A stretch of DNA of 64,000 bases from Georgenia sp. M64 (GTDB taxonomy: Bacteria; Actinomycetota; Actinomycetes; Actinomycetales; Actinomycetaceae). The notes under the pieces are model-generated. The model was given only the letters and a program-made list of their open reading frames with translations. It was not told the DNA's origin and ran no database searches. The position numbers and the translations under genes are program-made. This document shows positions 37,533-46,455 of this stretch, piece after piece (position 1 is the first letter of the stretch; each line of letters begins with the position of its first letter). The stretch lies in the NCBI RefSeq assembly GCF_038049925.1, contig NZ_CP145809.1:930001-994000 (forward strand). The letters are read 5' to 3'.

Positions 37533-38023
37533 GGCGCAGCCGGAACGCTGGGCCGCGAACCGGCGAGGAGGGCCAGATCATGCTCCTCACCCTCGGCTTC
37601 GCGGTGCTGCTCCTCGCCCTGGTCCTCGTCGTGGTCAGCGCCTCGGCGGTCCACATCGAGCGCAAGCGGCTCCTGGCGCTGGCGGACTCCGTCGCTGCCG
37701 ACGCAGCCGACGCCGTCGACCTCGACGCCTACTACTCCGCCGGCGTCCCGGCTGGCACGACTCAAGCGGGTGGTCCGACGACTGTGCCGCTCTCGGACGC
37801 GACGGTCCGTGCCGCGGTGGACGGCTATCTGGCGTCGGCGCCTTCCGCCGTCGTGGGGGAGTTCTCCGGACTGCGCGTGCTCGAGCCGACGGGGTCGCCC
37901 GACGGCGTCACCGCTGAGGTCACCCTCGGTGCGACCGTGCGTCCGCCGCTCGTGCCGTGGGTGCTCGCGCCGTGGAGCGAGGGCATCGCCCTGCGGGCGA
38001 CCTCGACCGCCCGCGCCGGTTGA
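37529..38023 (+). CDS. TadG-like pilus assembly protein
   Basis: A protein of 164 residues. An N-terminal EEGQIMLLTLGFAVLLLALVLV helix matches the TadG/Flp assembly N-terminal domain. ADSVAADAADAVDLDAYYSAG follows, with an outer domain of about 100 residues and no VWA domain. This is much shorter than proteobacterial TadG but usual for actinobacteria. It is the last gene of the tad run. Confidence 0.8.
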   Translation: MRRSRNAGPRTGEEGQIMLLTLGFAVLLLALVLVVVSASAVHIERKRLLALADSVAADAADAVDLDAYYSAGVPAGTTQAGGPTTVPLSDATVRAAVDGYLASAPSAVVGEFSGLRVLEPTGSPDGVTAEVTLGATVRPPLVPWVLAPWSEGIALRATSTARAG

Positions 38024-38043
38024 CCGCGTGAGATGGCGACACG

Positions 38044-38065
38044 ACTGCGCGGCCATGGCCGCAGT
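38044..38065. terminator. Possible terminator between the tad operon and a convergent gene
   Basis: actgcgcggcc / ggccgcagt forms a short stem with one bulge, followed by tcctt. Confidence 0.35.
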
Positions 38066-38096
38066 TCCTTCCGCCCGTCGGTCGACGAGTGCGAGC

Positions 38097-38624
38097 TCAG
38101 ACCCGGACGAGCTTCTCCGTCAGGTCCGGCGTACCCGTCGCCCGTAAGCCGGTGTCCGTGGTGCGGGTCTCGCGCGTCCCGGCGGCGGTGCGGCGGGACG
38201 GTCGACGCGACCGTCCCGAGCGCGGTGCCGCGGCCGGCCGGCGCGACGCGACCGGGCCCTCGGCACCGGCCGGGCGCCGCACCAGCACCGGTCGGTGGAG
38301 CCCGACCGGGTGGCGCAGGTCGCGCGCGAGCCGGGCCGCGGCCGCACGCGCCCGCCGGGCGATGACGGCCCGCTTGACCGAGAGCAGGCCCTGCACCCCG
38401 ATCGCGACCCACACGACGTTCGCCACGGCGGAGGGCCACGCCGCGTTCACCGACGCGCTCACGGCGAGCGCGGTGGCGCCGCCGATGTTGAGCCCCTGGA
38501 ACAGCAGCGAGTCGGGCTCGATCCGGCGCTGGGTGACCATCGCGTAGGCCCCCAGGGACGCGGCGGCGCCGACCCATCCGACGATGGAGACGGCGAGCGC
38601 GGCGAAGTCGTTCATGGTGTCCAT
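38097..38624 (-). CDS. CBU_0592-like membrane protein
   Basis: A protein of 175 residues. The first 80 or so residues have three hydrophobic segments (LAVSIVGWVGAAASLGAYAMV, LFQGLNIGGATALAVSASVN, VANVVWVAIGVQGLLSV) that fit the small CBU_0592-like family. The remaining 90 residues are Arg-rich and low complexity and may be a disordered cytoplasmic tail. The ATG at 38624 has GGGGGC upstream; a second ATG at 38615 is possible. It is divergent from the LysR gene with only 63 bp between, so that regulator may control it. Function unknown. Confidence 0.68.
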   Translation of the reverse strand: MDTMNDFAALAVSIVGWVGAAASLGAYAMVTQRRIEPDSLLFQGLNIGGATALAVSASVNAAWPSAVANVVWVAIGVQGLLSVKRAVIARRARAAAARLARDLRHPVGLHRPVLVRRPAGAEGPVASRRPAAAPRSGRSRRPSRRTAAGTRETRTTDTGLRATGTPDLTEKLVRV

Positions 38625-38673
38625 CGTGGCGCCCCCGATGGTGAAGATCAATCGAACGATCGAGCATCCGGCA

Positions 38674-38679
38674 TACAGT
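38674..38679 (+). promoter_or_regulatory. -10 element of a leaderless lysR transcript
   Basis: TACAGT ends 8 nt before the ATG. Just upstream, 38649-38668 (atcaatcgaacgatcgagca) carries an AT-richer, partly palindromic stretch that is a candidate operator for the LysR protein. Confidence 0.5.
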
Positions 38680-38687
38680 TCTGCTTC

Positions 38688-39593
38688 ATGGAGATCGACC
38701 CACGAAGACTTGGATTCCTCTTGGCCGTCAACAGGTACGGAGGAGTCCTGGCGGCGGCCGACGTGCTGCGTGTCAGCCCGTCCGCCGTCTCCCAGCAGAT
38801 CGCCCGGCTCGAGGCCGAGACCGGGGTGCGGGTGCTCGACCGCCAGCCCACCGGCGCCACCCTCACCCGGGCCGGGCGGATCCTCGCCGAGACGGCCGAG
38901 CGCATCGAGTCCGAGGTGGGGGAGGCCCGCCGATCCCTCCTCACGCTCGAGGGCGACATCTCCGGCGTCGTCGTCGTGGGGGCGTTCCAGACGGCGATCC
39001 GCGCCGTCCTCGTCCCGCTGGTCACCGAGCTCGAGCAGACCCTCCCCGGTGTCCAGCTCGTCGTCAACGAGGTGCCCGAGGAGCACGGCCGCCGCGCGCT
39101 GCGCCGGGGCGAGCTCGACCTGCTCGTCATCGAGCACGACGTCTCGGCGCCGAGCCCGGCCCCGCAGGGCGCCCGCGACGTCCCCTTCCTCGACGAGCCG
39201 TGGGTGGTGGCGCTGCCCGCGGGGGAGCCGGTGCCGACGACGCTCATGGACCTGGCCGAGCGCACCTGGCTCGGGCCCGAGCCGGGCGGCGCCGCCGAGC
39301 GCGCGCTGCACCGCCTCGCCGCCGAGCTGTCGTTCGACCCGCGTACCCGGCACCGCTACCTCGACTTCGACGTGGGCCTCGCCATGGTGGGTGCGGGCCT
39401 CGGGATCGCGCTGCTGCCCTCGCTCGCCCTGCGCCGCCACCTCCCGGAGAACGTCCAGTGGGTCGCGCTGCCCGGCCTGGGCACGCGGCGGCTGTTCGTC
39501 CGGCACCGCGTCACCCGCACCGAGCCGCGGGCCGCCACGCTCGCCGTCCTCGAGCAGATGGTCCAGGTGGCCGGCGACCTCGAGGCGCTGTAG
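38688..39593 (+). CDS. LysR-family transcriptional regulator
   Basis: A protein of 301 residues. An N-terminal winged helix-turn-helix (LAVNRYGGVLAAADVLRVSP, then SAVSQQIARLEAETGVRVLDR) precedes a periplasmic-binding-like effector domain from about 90 to 290. A LysR protein next to a divergent membrane protein often controls it. The effector is unknown. The MFS exporter downstream is on the same strand after 85 bp and could also be a target. Confidence 0.92.
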   Translation: MEIDPRRLGFLLAVNRYGGVLAAADVLRVSPSAVSQQIARLEAETGVRVLDRQPTGATLTRAGRILAETAERIESEVGEARRSLLTLEGDISGVVVVGAFQTAIRAVLVPLVTELEQTLPGVQLVVNEVPEEHGRRALRRGELDLLVIEHDVSAPSPAPQGARDVPFLDEPWVVALPAGEPVPTTLMDLAERTWLGPEPGGAAERALHRLAAELSFDPRTRHRYLDFDVGLAMVGAGLGIALLPSLALRRHLPENVQWVALPGLGTRRLFVRHRVTRTEPRAATLAVLEQMVQVAGDLEAL

Positions 39594-39678
39594 CCGGTGC
39601 GCCGTCACGTGACGTGAGTCCTGTCACGATGCCCGGCGCGGGGGTGGCGGGGGGCCCGGCGCGTGCCAGCATGAGGCA

Positions 39679-40902
39679 GTGACATTCCCCGCCGCCGTCC
39701 GGCCACCGGCGTCGTTCGTGCTGCTCCTCGGGGCGATGGCCGCTCTCCCCGCGGTGACCACCGACCTGTACCTGCCGTCCCTGCCCGACGTCGCCCGCGA
39801 CCTGGAGACCTCGGCGGCCCTCGTCCAGGCGACGATCACCGGCGTCCTCATCGGTGGCGCGGTGGGCCAGATCCTCATCGGCCCCCTGTCGGACCGCTAC
39901 GGTCGGCGTGCCCCCGTCCTCATCGGCATCTCGGTGCACATCGTCGCCTCGCTGCTGGCCGCGATCGCGCCGTCGATCATCCCGCTGCTCGCGCTGCGGG
40001 TCATCCAGGGCGTGGGGAACTCCGCCGCGATGGTCTCGGCCATGGCGGTCATCCGGGACCGCTACAGAGGCGCCGGCGCCTCCGTCATCCTCTCCCGGCT
40101 CATGCTCGTCGTCGGCGTCGCCCCGCTCTTCGCGCCCACCGTTGGCGGGCTCATCGCCCACCTGTGGGGCTGGCGGGCCAACTTCACCGTTCTGGCGATC
40201 CTCGGACTCGTCCTCCTCGTCGTGGTGGCCCGCGCCCTGCCCGAGACCCACCCGCCGGAGCGGCGCGTGGCCCGCGGGATCGGCGGGACGGCCCGCAGCT
40301 ACGGCGTCCTCCTCGCCGACCGTCAGTTCATGGCGCTCGCGCTGCTCCCGGGTCTCGGCCTCGGCGCGCTCATCAGCTACGTGGCCGGATCGCCGTTCGT
40401 CCTGCGCGAGGGCTACGGCCTGTCCGAGAACGCCTTCGCGCTGCTGTTCGCGCTCAACGGCGCCGGTCTCGTGCTCGGCTCGCAGGTCAACGCCTCGCTC
40501 GTGCGCCGTTTCGAGCCGCTCAGGATCATCCGCGTGGCGATCCCGCTGGCGATGCTCCTCGCGGTGGTGCTCGTGGCGGTGGCCGCGACCGGGGCGGGCG
40601 GGCTCGTCGGGCTCATGACCCCGCTGTGGTTCATGCTCGCGGTCAACGCGTTCGTCCCGCCCAACGCCTCCGCGCTGGCACTCACCCGGCACGGGGAGCG
40701 GGCCGGTACCGCGGCCGCACTCATCGGCGCGATGCAGGCCGGCGTGGCCGGGACCGTGAGCCCGCTGGTGGGCGTGCTCGGCGGCGACGCCATCGCGATG
40801 GCCACCGTCATCCTCGGTGCCGTCGCCGCCGCGTTCGTCGTCCTCGTGGTGGCCACCCCGGCCTACCGCCGGGGCGGCGACCCCGCGGGCGAGCCCGCGT
40901 AG
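39679..40902 (+). CDS. Bcr/CflA-type MFS multidrug exporter
   Basis: A 407-residue, 12-helix transporter. Motif A between helices 2 and 3 reads GPLSDRYGRRAPVLIG. TDLYLPSLPDVARDL near the N-terminus and VIQGVGNSAAMVSAMAVIRD are typical of the drug:H+ antiporter-1 Bcr/CflA branch. The substrate cannot be told from sequence. It starts GTG; a CAGCAT 6 nt upstream weakly resembles the leaderless pattern. Confidence 0.9.
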   Translation: MTFPAAVRPPASFVLLLGAMAALPAVTTDLYLPSLPDVARDLETSAALVQATITGVLIGGAVGQILIGPLSDRYGRRAPVLIGISVHIVASLLAAIAPSIIPLLALRVIQGVGNSAAMVSAMAVIRDRYRGAGASVILSRLMLVVGVAPLFAPTVGGLIAHLWGWRANFTVLAILGLVLLVVVARALPETHPPERRVARGIGGTARSYGVLLADRQFMALALLPGLGLGALISYVAGSPFVLREGYGLSENAFALLFALNGAGLVLGSQVNASLVRRFEPLRIIRVAIPLAMLLAVVLVAVAATGAGGLVGLMTPLWFMLAVNAFVPPNASALALTRHGERAGTAAALIGAMQAGVAGTVSPLVGVLGGDAIAMATVILGAVAAAFVVLVVATPAYRRGGDPAGEPA

Positions 40903-40927
40903 TCGCCAGGACGTCGGACCCGACAGC

Positions 40928-41025
40928 GCGAACGATCACCTCGTCGCCGAGCGAGAGCGGTGTGCCGGGATCGCTCGGCGACCGAGGGATCGGTGGGCGA
41001 CCGAGGGATCGGTCGCCCACCGAGC
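40928..41025 (+). repeat. 19-bp modular intergenic element, copy C
   Basis: It has the same architecture as copies A and B with one direct 19-bp unit (40928-40946, gcgaacgatcacctcgtcg) and the 22-bp joint at 40947-40968 (ccgagcgagagcggtgtg...). Three inverted units, starting gatcgctcgg, gatcggtggg and gatcggtcgc, follow at 40969, 40988 and 41007, exactly 19 bp apart. It begins 25 bp after the MFS stop codon. The last two units also form the terminator hairpin. Confidence 0.85.
40990..41023. terminator. Strong bidirectional hairpin inside repeat copy C
   Basis: A 15-bp perfect stem (tcggtgggcgaccga / tcggtcgcccaccga) with a 4-nt loop, between the convergent MFS and hsp20 genes. Confidence 0.75.
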
Positions 41026-41089
41026 GGGGCGGGGGCGCGGGCTCCGGACGCCTGGGTGGGAGCTGCCGTCGCCACGCGCACCGGACGGC

Positions 41090-41614
41090 TCAGCCGCGCT
41101 GCACCTGGACCTTCCTCGGCGGGGTCTCCTCGGGCGGCGCCGGTAGCCGCACCTCGAGGACACCGTCGCGGTAGCTGGCCGAGACGTCCTCGGTCCGCAC
41201 GCCCCGAGGCACGGGCAGACGGCGGACGAAGCTGCCGTACCGGAACTCGCTGCGGTAGCTCTTGTCCTCCTTCTTCTCCGTGGACTCGCGGCGCTCGGCT
41301 CGGATCGTGAGGATCCCGTCCTCGACCGTGACGTCGATGTCCTTCTCCGGGTCGACACCGGGCAGCTCGGCGCGGACGACCACGTGGTCGCCGTCGCGGT
41401 GCTCCTCGACGCGGATCGGCACGCCGGCCGGACGACCGGCCTCACGGAACGGCCAGGGGAAGTCCCCGAACGGCCAGGACTCCCAGAGCTGCTCCGCCAG
41501 CTCGCGCGGAGAGCGGTGGAGCGGGCCGACCGCGCCCGCGGTGCGCTGCTCCGGTTCGTTGGTGGGCTCGACGTCCTTGGCGGGCTCGGCGTCCTTCATG
41601 GGGTCGACGCTCAT
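41090..41614 (-). CDS. Hsp20/alpha-crystallin family small heat-shock protein
   Basis: A protein of 174 residues. A variable N-terminal arm with an acidic start and WPFGDFPWPF precedes the alpha-crystallin domain (about 70-165, EHRDGDHVVVRAELPGVDPEKD, IDVTVEDGILTIRAERRES, FVRRLPVPRGV, YRDGVLEVRLP). It is an ATP-independent holdase. GGGAGGG lies 6 nt before the ATG. It is divergent from a phosphoribosyltransferase-hydrolase fusion with about 140 bp of shared upstream region; a similar pairing of stress genes occurs in the M. tuberculosis dormancy regulon, which suggests common control. Confidence 0.94.
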   Translation of the reverse strand: MSVDPMKDAEPAKDVEPTNEPEQRTAGAVGPLHRSPRELAEQLWESWPFGDFPWPFREAGRPAGVPIRVEEHRDGDHVVVRAELPGVDPEKDIDVTVEDGILTIRAERRESTEKKEDKSYRSEFRYGSFVRRLPVPRGVRTEDVSASYRDGVLEVRLPAPPEETPPRKVQVQRG

Positions 41615-41755
41615 CGTGATCCCTCCCTCCGGGCGCAGGACACGGGCGGACCGGCGCCCACCTCCAGGGTGCGACGCCGCCGGCGCGGAGGGAAGGGGCG
41701 AAGGTCGCACCCGAACGTCCCTTCCCCCCGGCACCGGTTCGGGGGACGCTGAAGC

Positions 41756-43126
41756 ATGGGGTGGTTCGGGCAGTCGGACATCTTCCGGGACCGGGTCGAG
41801 GCGGGGCGGCTCCTCGGGGAGCGGCTCGCAGCCGTCGGCGGACTGGCGGGGGAGCGCACGGCCGACGACGACCTCACCCCGGCACGGGCCCTCCCGCCCG
41901 AGGCCGTCCGCGGTGGGCGGCACCGGCCGCCGCTCGTCGTCGGCCTCCCGCGCGGCGGGGTCCCCGTGGCGGCCGAGGTGGCCCGGGCGCTGGACGCCCC
42001 GCTGGACGTCGTCGTCGTGCGCAAGCTCGGGGTGCCCTGGCAGCCCGAGCTGGCGATGGGGGCGATCGGCGAGGAGGGCGTGCGCGTGATCAACCCCGCC
42101 GTCGCCGCGCGGGTCGACCCGGCCGACCTCGACGCGGTCACCCGCCGGGAGCAGCTCGAGCTCGACCGCCGCGTGCGGGCCTGGCGCGGTGTGGGCGCCG
42201 GGCACGAGGTCGCCGGGCGCACGGTGGTCGTGGTCGACGACGGGATCGCTACCGGCGCCACCGTCCGGGCCGCCGTCGCCGTGCTGCTCGGACGCGGCGC
42301 CGACCGCATCGTCCTGGCCGTGCCCGTGGTGGCCCGGGACGTCGCCGCCGAGCTGCGCGGCGCCGTCGACGACCTCGTCGCGCTGAACGAACCCGCCGAC
42401 CTCCACGCCGTGGGCGCCTGGTACGAGGACTTCTCGCCCGTGCCCGACGAGGACGTCCGCACCCTGCTCGTCGCCTCGCGCGCCCGCCGGGCCAGGGAGC
42501 GGGAGGTCCTCGTGCCCACCGAGGCCGGTCCGCTGCCCGCCACCGTCACCCTCGCCGACGACACCGCCGGCGTCGTCCTGTTCGCACACGGTTCGGGCAG
42601 CAGCCGGCTCAGCCCCCGCAACCGGGCGGTGGCGGCCATGCTCCACGAGGTGGGGCTCAGCACCGTGCTCATGGACCTGCTCACCGAGGACGAGGGCCGG
42701 GACCGCTCACTCGTGTTCGACATCCCGTTCCTCGCCGGGCGGCTGCGGACGGCGACGGACTGGACCTCCGGTCTGATGGCGCTGCGCGGCCTGCCGCTGG
42801 GCTACTTCGGCGCGAGCACCGGGGCCGGCGCGGCCCTGTGGGCGGCCGCCGACCACCCGGCCCGGCTGCGCGCCGTCGTCTCCCGCGGCGGACGCCCGGA
42901 CCTCGCCGCCCCGCGGCTCGGCGAGGTCGAGGTGCCCACCCTGCTGGTGGTGGGCGGGCTCGACACCCAGGTGCTCGAGCTCAACCGGGCCGCGCTGGAG
43001 CAGCTGCGCTGCCCCGGTGAGCTCCTCGTCGTCCCTGGGGCGACGCACCTGTTCGAGGAGCCGGGCACCCTTGAACGGGCCGGCGCCGCGGCGGCCGCGT
43101 GGTTCCGCCGCCACCTCACCTCCTGA
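41756..43126 (+). CDS. Phosphoribosyltransferase-alpha/beta hydrolase fusion protein
   Basis: A protein of 456 residues. Residues about 1-215 form a type I phosphoribosyltransferase with the PRPP loop VVVVDDGIATGAT and an early VVGLPRGGVPVAAEVA. Residues about 235-455 form a dienelactone-hydrolase-like domain with GYFGASTGAGAA (nucleophile elbow GxSxG), an acid in GLDTQV and His in PGATHLFEEPG. M. tuberculosis Rv0571c of the DosR regulon has the same two domains. The substrate is unknown. Start MGWFGQSDIFRDR with only a weak ribosome site (CTGAAG). Confidence 0.9.
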   Translation: MGWFGQSDIFRDRVEAGRLLGERLAAVGGLAGERTADDDLTPARALPPEAVRGGRHRPPLVVGLPRGGVPVAAEVARALDAPLDVVVVRKLGVPWQPELAMGAIGEEGVRVINPAVAARVDPADLDAVTRREQLELDRRVRAWRGVGAGHEVAGRTVVVVDDGIATGATVRAAVAVLLGRGADRIVLAVPVVARDVAAELRGAVDDLVALNEPADLHAVGAWYEDFSPVPDEDVRTLLVASRARRAREREVLVPTEAGPLPATVTLADDTAGVVLFAHGSGSSRLSPRNRAVAAMLHEVGLSTVLMDLLTEDEGRDRSLVFDIPFLAGRLRTATDWTSGLMALRGLPLGYFGASTGAGAALWAAADHPARLRAVVSRGGRPDLAAPRLGEVEVPTLLVVGGLDTQVLELNRAALEQLRCPGELLVVPGATHLFEEPGTLERAGAAAAAWFRRHLTS

Positions 43127-43267
43127 GTCGGAGCGCCGGCGCCTGGTGGAGCGGGGGCGTCGTCGTCCGGGTGGTGTTCCCTCGACGCCGGTGTGCGGGC
43201 CGCTGGCGAGGTCGTGCTGGTCACCCGCCGGTGAGGTCGTAGGTTGCGGGACGAGTCAGCGGCTCCT

Positions 43268-43363
43268 GAGCTACCGAGTGAACCCGGAAGGTCCTGGGTC
43301 GGGCGGGAGCCACTGAGTGGACCCGGAACGTCCTGGGTCGGCCGCGAGTTGCTGAGCGGCTGA
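43268..43363. repeat. 39-bp tandem repeat, two copies and a partial third
   Basis: Units start at 43268 and 43307 and share gaacccggaaggtcctgggt / ggacccggaacgtcctgggt. A diverged third begins at 43346. They lie in the 306-bp gap before prfB; the remainder (43127-43267) shows no gene or clear signal. Confidence 0.8.
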
Positions 43364-43418
43364 CGAGGCGGGCTCGGCGGGCCCGTCGCCACGCGGCGAG
43401 TGCGCGCCCGGCATCGCG

Positions 43419-43424
43419 TAACCT
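43419..43424 (+). promoter_or_regulatory. -10 element of a leaderless prfB transcript
   Basis: TAACCT ends 8 nt before the GTG at 43433. Confidence 0.55.
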
Positions 43425-43432
43425 TGAAGATC

Positions 43433-44560
43433 GTGGCCACCGACTTCTCCTCCGAGATCAACCAGCTCCGCAGCACCTACGAGTCCATCGCTGCCGTGAC
43501 GGACCCGGACGCCCTGCGCGCCTCGATCGCCGAGCTCTCCGAGAAGGCCGCCGCGCCGGACCTGTGGGACAACCCCGAGGCCGGGCAGGCCGTGACGTCC
43601 CAGCTCTCCCACACGCAGGCCGAGCTCGACCGCGTGGAGAAGATGGGCGAGCGCATCGACGACCTCGAGGCCCTCGTCCAGCTCGGCCAGGAGGAGAGCG
43701 GCGCCGACGCCGACGCCTTCATGGACGACGCCGAGGCCGAGCTCACCGCCATCCGCAAGTCCCTGGCCGACCTCGAGGCCCGCACCCTGCTCTCCGGCGA
43801 GTACGACCAGCGCGAGGCGGTCGTGACCATCCGCTCCGGCGCCGGCGGCGTCGATGCCGCCGACTTCGCCGAGATGCTCCTGCGGATGTACCTGCGCTGG
43901 GCCGAGCGGCACGGTTACCCCACCCAGGTCCTCGACACCTCCTACGCCGAGGAGGCGGGGCTGAAGTCCGCCACCTTCGAGGTCAAGGCGCCCTACGCGT
44001 TCGGCACCCTGTCCGTGGAGGCCGGCACGCACCGGCTCGTGCGGATCTCCCCGTTCGACAACCAGGGCCGGCGCCAGACCTCCTTCGCCGCCGTCGAGGT
44101 CATCCCGCTCATCGAGCAGACCGACAGCGTCGAGATCCCCGAGAACGAGATCAAGGTCGACGTCTTCCGCTCCTCCGGACCCGGCGGGCAGTCCGTCAAC
44201 ACCACGGACTCCGCGGTGCGCATGACGCACATCCCCACCGGCATCGTGGTGTCGATGCAGAACGAGAAGTCGCAGATCCAGAACCGCGCCGCGGCCCTGC
44301 GCGTGCTGCAGTCCCGCCTGCTCCTGCGCCGCCAGGAGGAGGAGAGCGCCGCGAAGAAGGCCATGGCCGGCGACGTCAAGGCCTCGTGGGGCGACCAGAT
44401 GCGCTCCTACGTCCTCCAGCCCTACCAGATGGTCAAGGACCTGCGCACCGAGCACGAGTCGGGCAACCCCGGCGCGGTCTTCGACGGCGAGATCGACGAC
44501 TTCATCGACGCCGGGATCCGCTGGCGCAAGAACACGCAGAACGCGGCCGAGCAGAGCTGA
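43433..44560 (+). CDS. prfB: Peptide chain release factor 2
   Basis: A 375-residue class I release factor for UGA and UAA. The anticodon-like tripeptide SPF ([17 protein letters not shown]) marks RF2 rather than RF1, and the peptidyl-tRNA hydrolysis motif is GGQ in [17 protein letters not shown]. The frame is continuous from the start, so the programmed +1 frameshift that autoregulates prfB in many other bacteria is absent, as is usual in actinobacteria. It is followed by ftsE after a repeat-bearing gap. Confidence 0.96.
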   Translation: MATDFSSEINQLRSTYESIAAVTDPDALRASIAELSEKAAAPDLWDNPEAGQAVTSQLSHTQAELDRVEKMGERIDDLEALVQLGQEESGADADAFMDDAEAELTAIRKSLADLEARTLLSGEYDQREAVVTIRSGAGGVDAADFAEMLLRMYLRWAERHGYPTQVLDTSYAEEAGLKSATFEVKAPYAFGTLSVEAGTHRLVRISPFDNQGRRQTSFAAVEVIPLIEQTDSVEIPENEIKVDVFRSSGPGGQSVNTTDSAVRMTHIPTGIVVSMQNEKSQIQNRAAALRVLQSRLLLRRQEEESAAKKAMAGDVKASWGDQMRSYVLQPYQMVKDLRTEHESGNPGAVFDGEIDDFIDAGIRWRKNTQNAAEQS

Positions 44561-44625
44561 CCACGGGGCGCGCCCGGCGCCCCGCCCCGCTGCGCCCACG
44601 CGGTGCGGCCGACGCGTTCGACCCC

Positions 44626-44701
44626 GCGCCGGCCCGACGTCCCCGCGCCGCGCGCCGGCCCGACGTCCCGCGCCCCGCGCCCCGCGCCGGCCCGACGTCC
44701 C
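44626..44701. repeat. 18-bp interspersed repeat, three exact copies
   Basis: gcgccggcccgacgtccc occurs at 44626-44643, 44652-44669 and 44684-44701, separated by 8 and 14 bp of C/G-rich sequence, in the gap between prfB and ftsE. Confidence 0.85.
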
Positions 44702-44774
44702 GCGCGGTACGCCGCCGGCCGCTTTCCGGCGCGGCCGTGCGGCGTGTCGGTCCGGGCGCCCGGGCGCCGCTGCC

Positions 44775-44780
44775 TACTCT
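44775..44780 (+). promoter_or_regulatory. -10 element of the ftsEX operon
   Basis: TACTCT, about 53 nt before the ftsE start, giving a leader of about 45 nt. Confidence 0.4.
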
Positions 44781-44833
44781 CGGTAGCGGCCAGAGCTGTA
44801 CTTCCCCACTGTCGAGACTGGCCACGAGCTGTC

Positions 44834-45523
<690 letters not shown>

Positions 45524-45527
45524 GGCC

Positions 45528-46442
45528 GTGAGACTGCGCTTCGTGCTGTCCCAGACCTTCCAGGGACTCTCCCGGAACCTCGCGATGACCGTCTCGGTCG
45601 CCCTGGTCACGTTCGTCTCGCTCATGTTCGTCGGGGCCGCGGCGCTGCTGCAGACCCAGGTGGGCAACCTCAAGAACGACTGGTACGACAAGGTCGAGGT
45701 CTCGGCCTTCATGTGCCCGGCCGGCTCGCCGGAGCCGGGCTGCGCGGCGGGGGAGGCCACCGAGGACCAGATCGGCGAGATCGGCACCCTGCTGGAGTCC
45801 GAGGCGCTGAGCCCCTACGTCGACGAGGTCTACCTCGAGACCAAGGACGAGGCGTACGAGGCCTTCCAGGAGCAGATGGCCGACACCGTGTGGGCGCAGT
45901 CGCTCACGGTCGAGCAGATGCAGGTCAGCTACCGGGTCAAGCTCGTCGACCCCGAGCAGTACCAGATCGTCGCCGACGAGCTCGAGGGCCGGGCCGGCGT
46001 CGAGGTCGTCGTCGACCAGCGCGAGCAGCTCGAGCCGCTCTTCCTCGTCCTCAACCGCGCCACCCTGCTCTCGGTGGGCCTGGCCAGCGTCATGATCGTC
46101 ACCGCCGTCCTGCTCATCACCACCACGATCCGGCTCTCGGCGATGTCGCGCCGGCGCGAGACGGGCATCATGCGCCTGGTCGGCGCCTCGAACCTGTTCA
46201 TCCAGCTGCCCTTCATGCTCGAGGGCGCCATCGCCGCGCTGGTCGGCGCCGTCCTCGCCGTCGGCGGGCTGTTCCTCGGGGTGCGCTACCTCGTGGAGGA
46301 CTGGCTGGCCGGCTCGACGCCGTGGGTGCAGTTCGTCGGCACGGCGGACGTCCTGGCCATCGCGCCGCTGCTGGTCCTGGCGGCGATCGCGCTGGCCGGC
46401 ATCAGCTCGGTCGTCACGCTCGGCCGGTACACGAAGGTCTGA
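45528..46442 (+). CDS. ftsX: Cell division membrane protein FtsX
   Basis: A 304-residue protein with four membrane helices: one N-terminal (NLAMTVSVALVTFVSLMFVG), then an outer domain of about 130 residues, then three C-terminal. The outer domain contains a likely disulfide pair (AFMCPAGSPEPGCAAG) as in mycobacterial FtsX. The cytoplasmic loop SAMSRRRETGIMRLVGAS is the FtsX/MacB coupling element. GTG start; operon with ftsE and an M23 peptidase 13 bp downstream. Confidence 0.95.
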   Translation: MRLRFVLSQTFQGLSRNLAMTVSVALVTFVSLMFVGAAALLQTQVGNLKNDWYDKVEVSAFMCPAGSPEPGCAAGEATEDQIGEIGTLLESEALSPYVDEVYLETKDEAYEAFQEQMADTVWAQSLTVEQMQVSYRVKLVDPEQYQIVADELEGRAGVEVVVDQREQLEPLFLVLNRATLLSVGLASVMIVTAVLLITTTIRLSAMSRRRETGIMRLVGASNLFIQLPFMLEGAIAALVGAVLAVGGLFLGVRYLVEDWLAGSTPWVQFVGTADVLAIAPLLVLAAIALAGISSVVTLGRYTKV

Positions 46443-46455
46443 GGGGGAGACGCTC

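Noticed and set aside
33342-38023. Type II secretion or conjugation system
   Set aside because: There is no secretin, no relaxase and no VirB proteins; the set ATPase, TadB, TadC and TadE/TadG-like genes is a Tad locus.
41725-41750. DosR box between hsp20 and the fusion gene
   Set aside because: Half-site-like gttcggggga and cgaacgtccc are present, but not arranged as the known palindrome; not strong enough to call.
43400-43560. Programmed +1 frameshift in prfB
   Set aside because: The RF2 frame is continuous from the GTG to the stop, with no early in-frame TGA.
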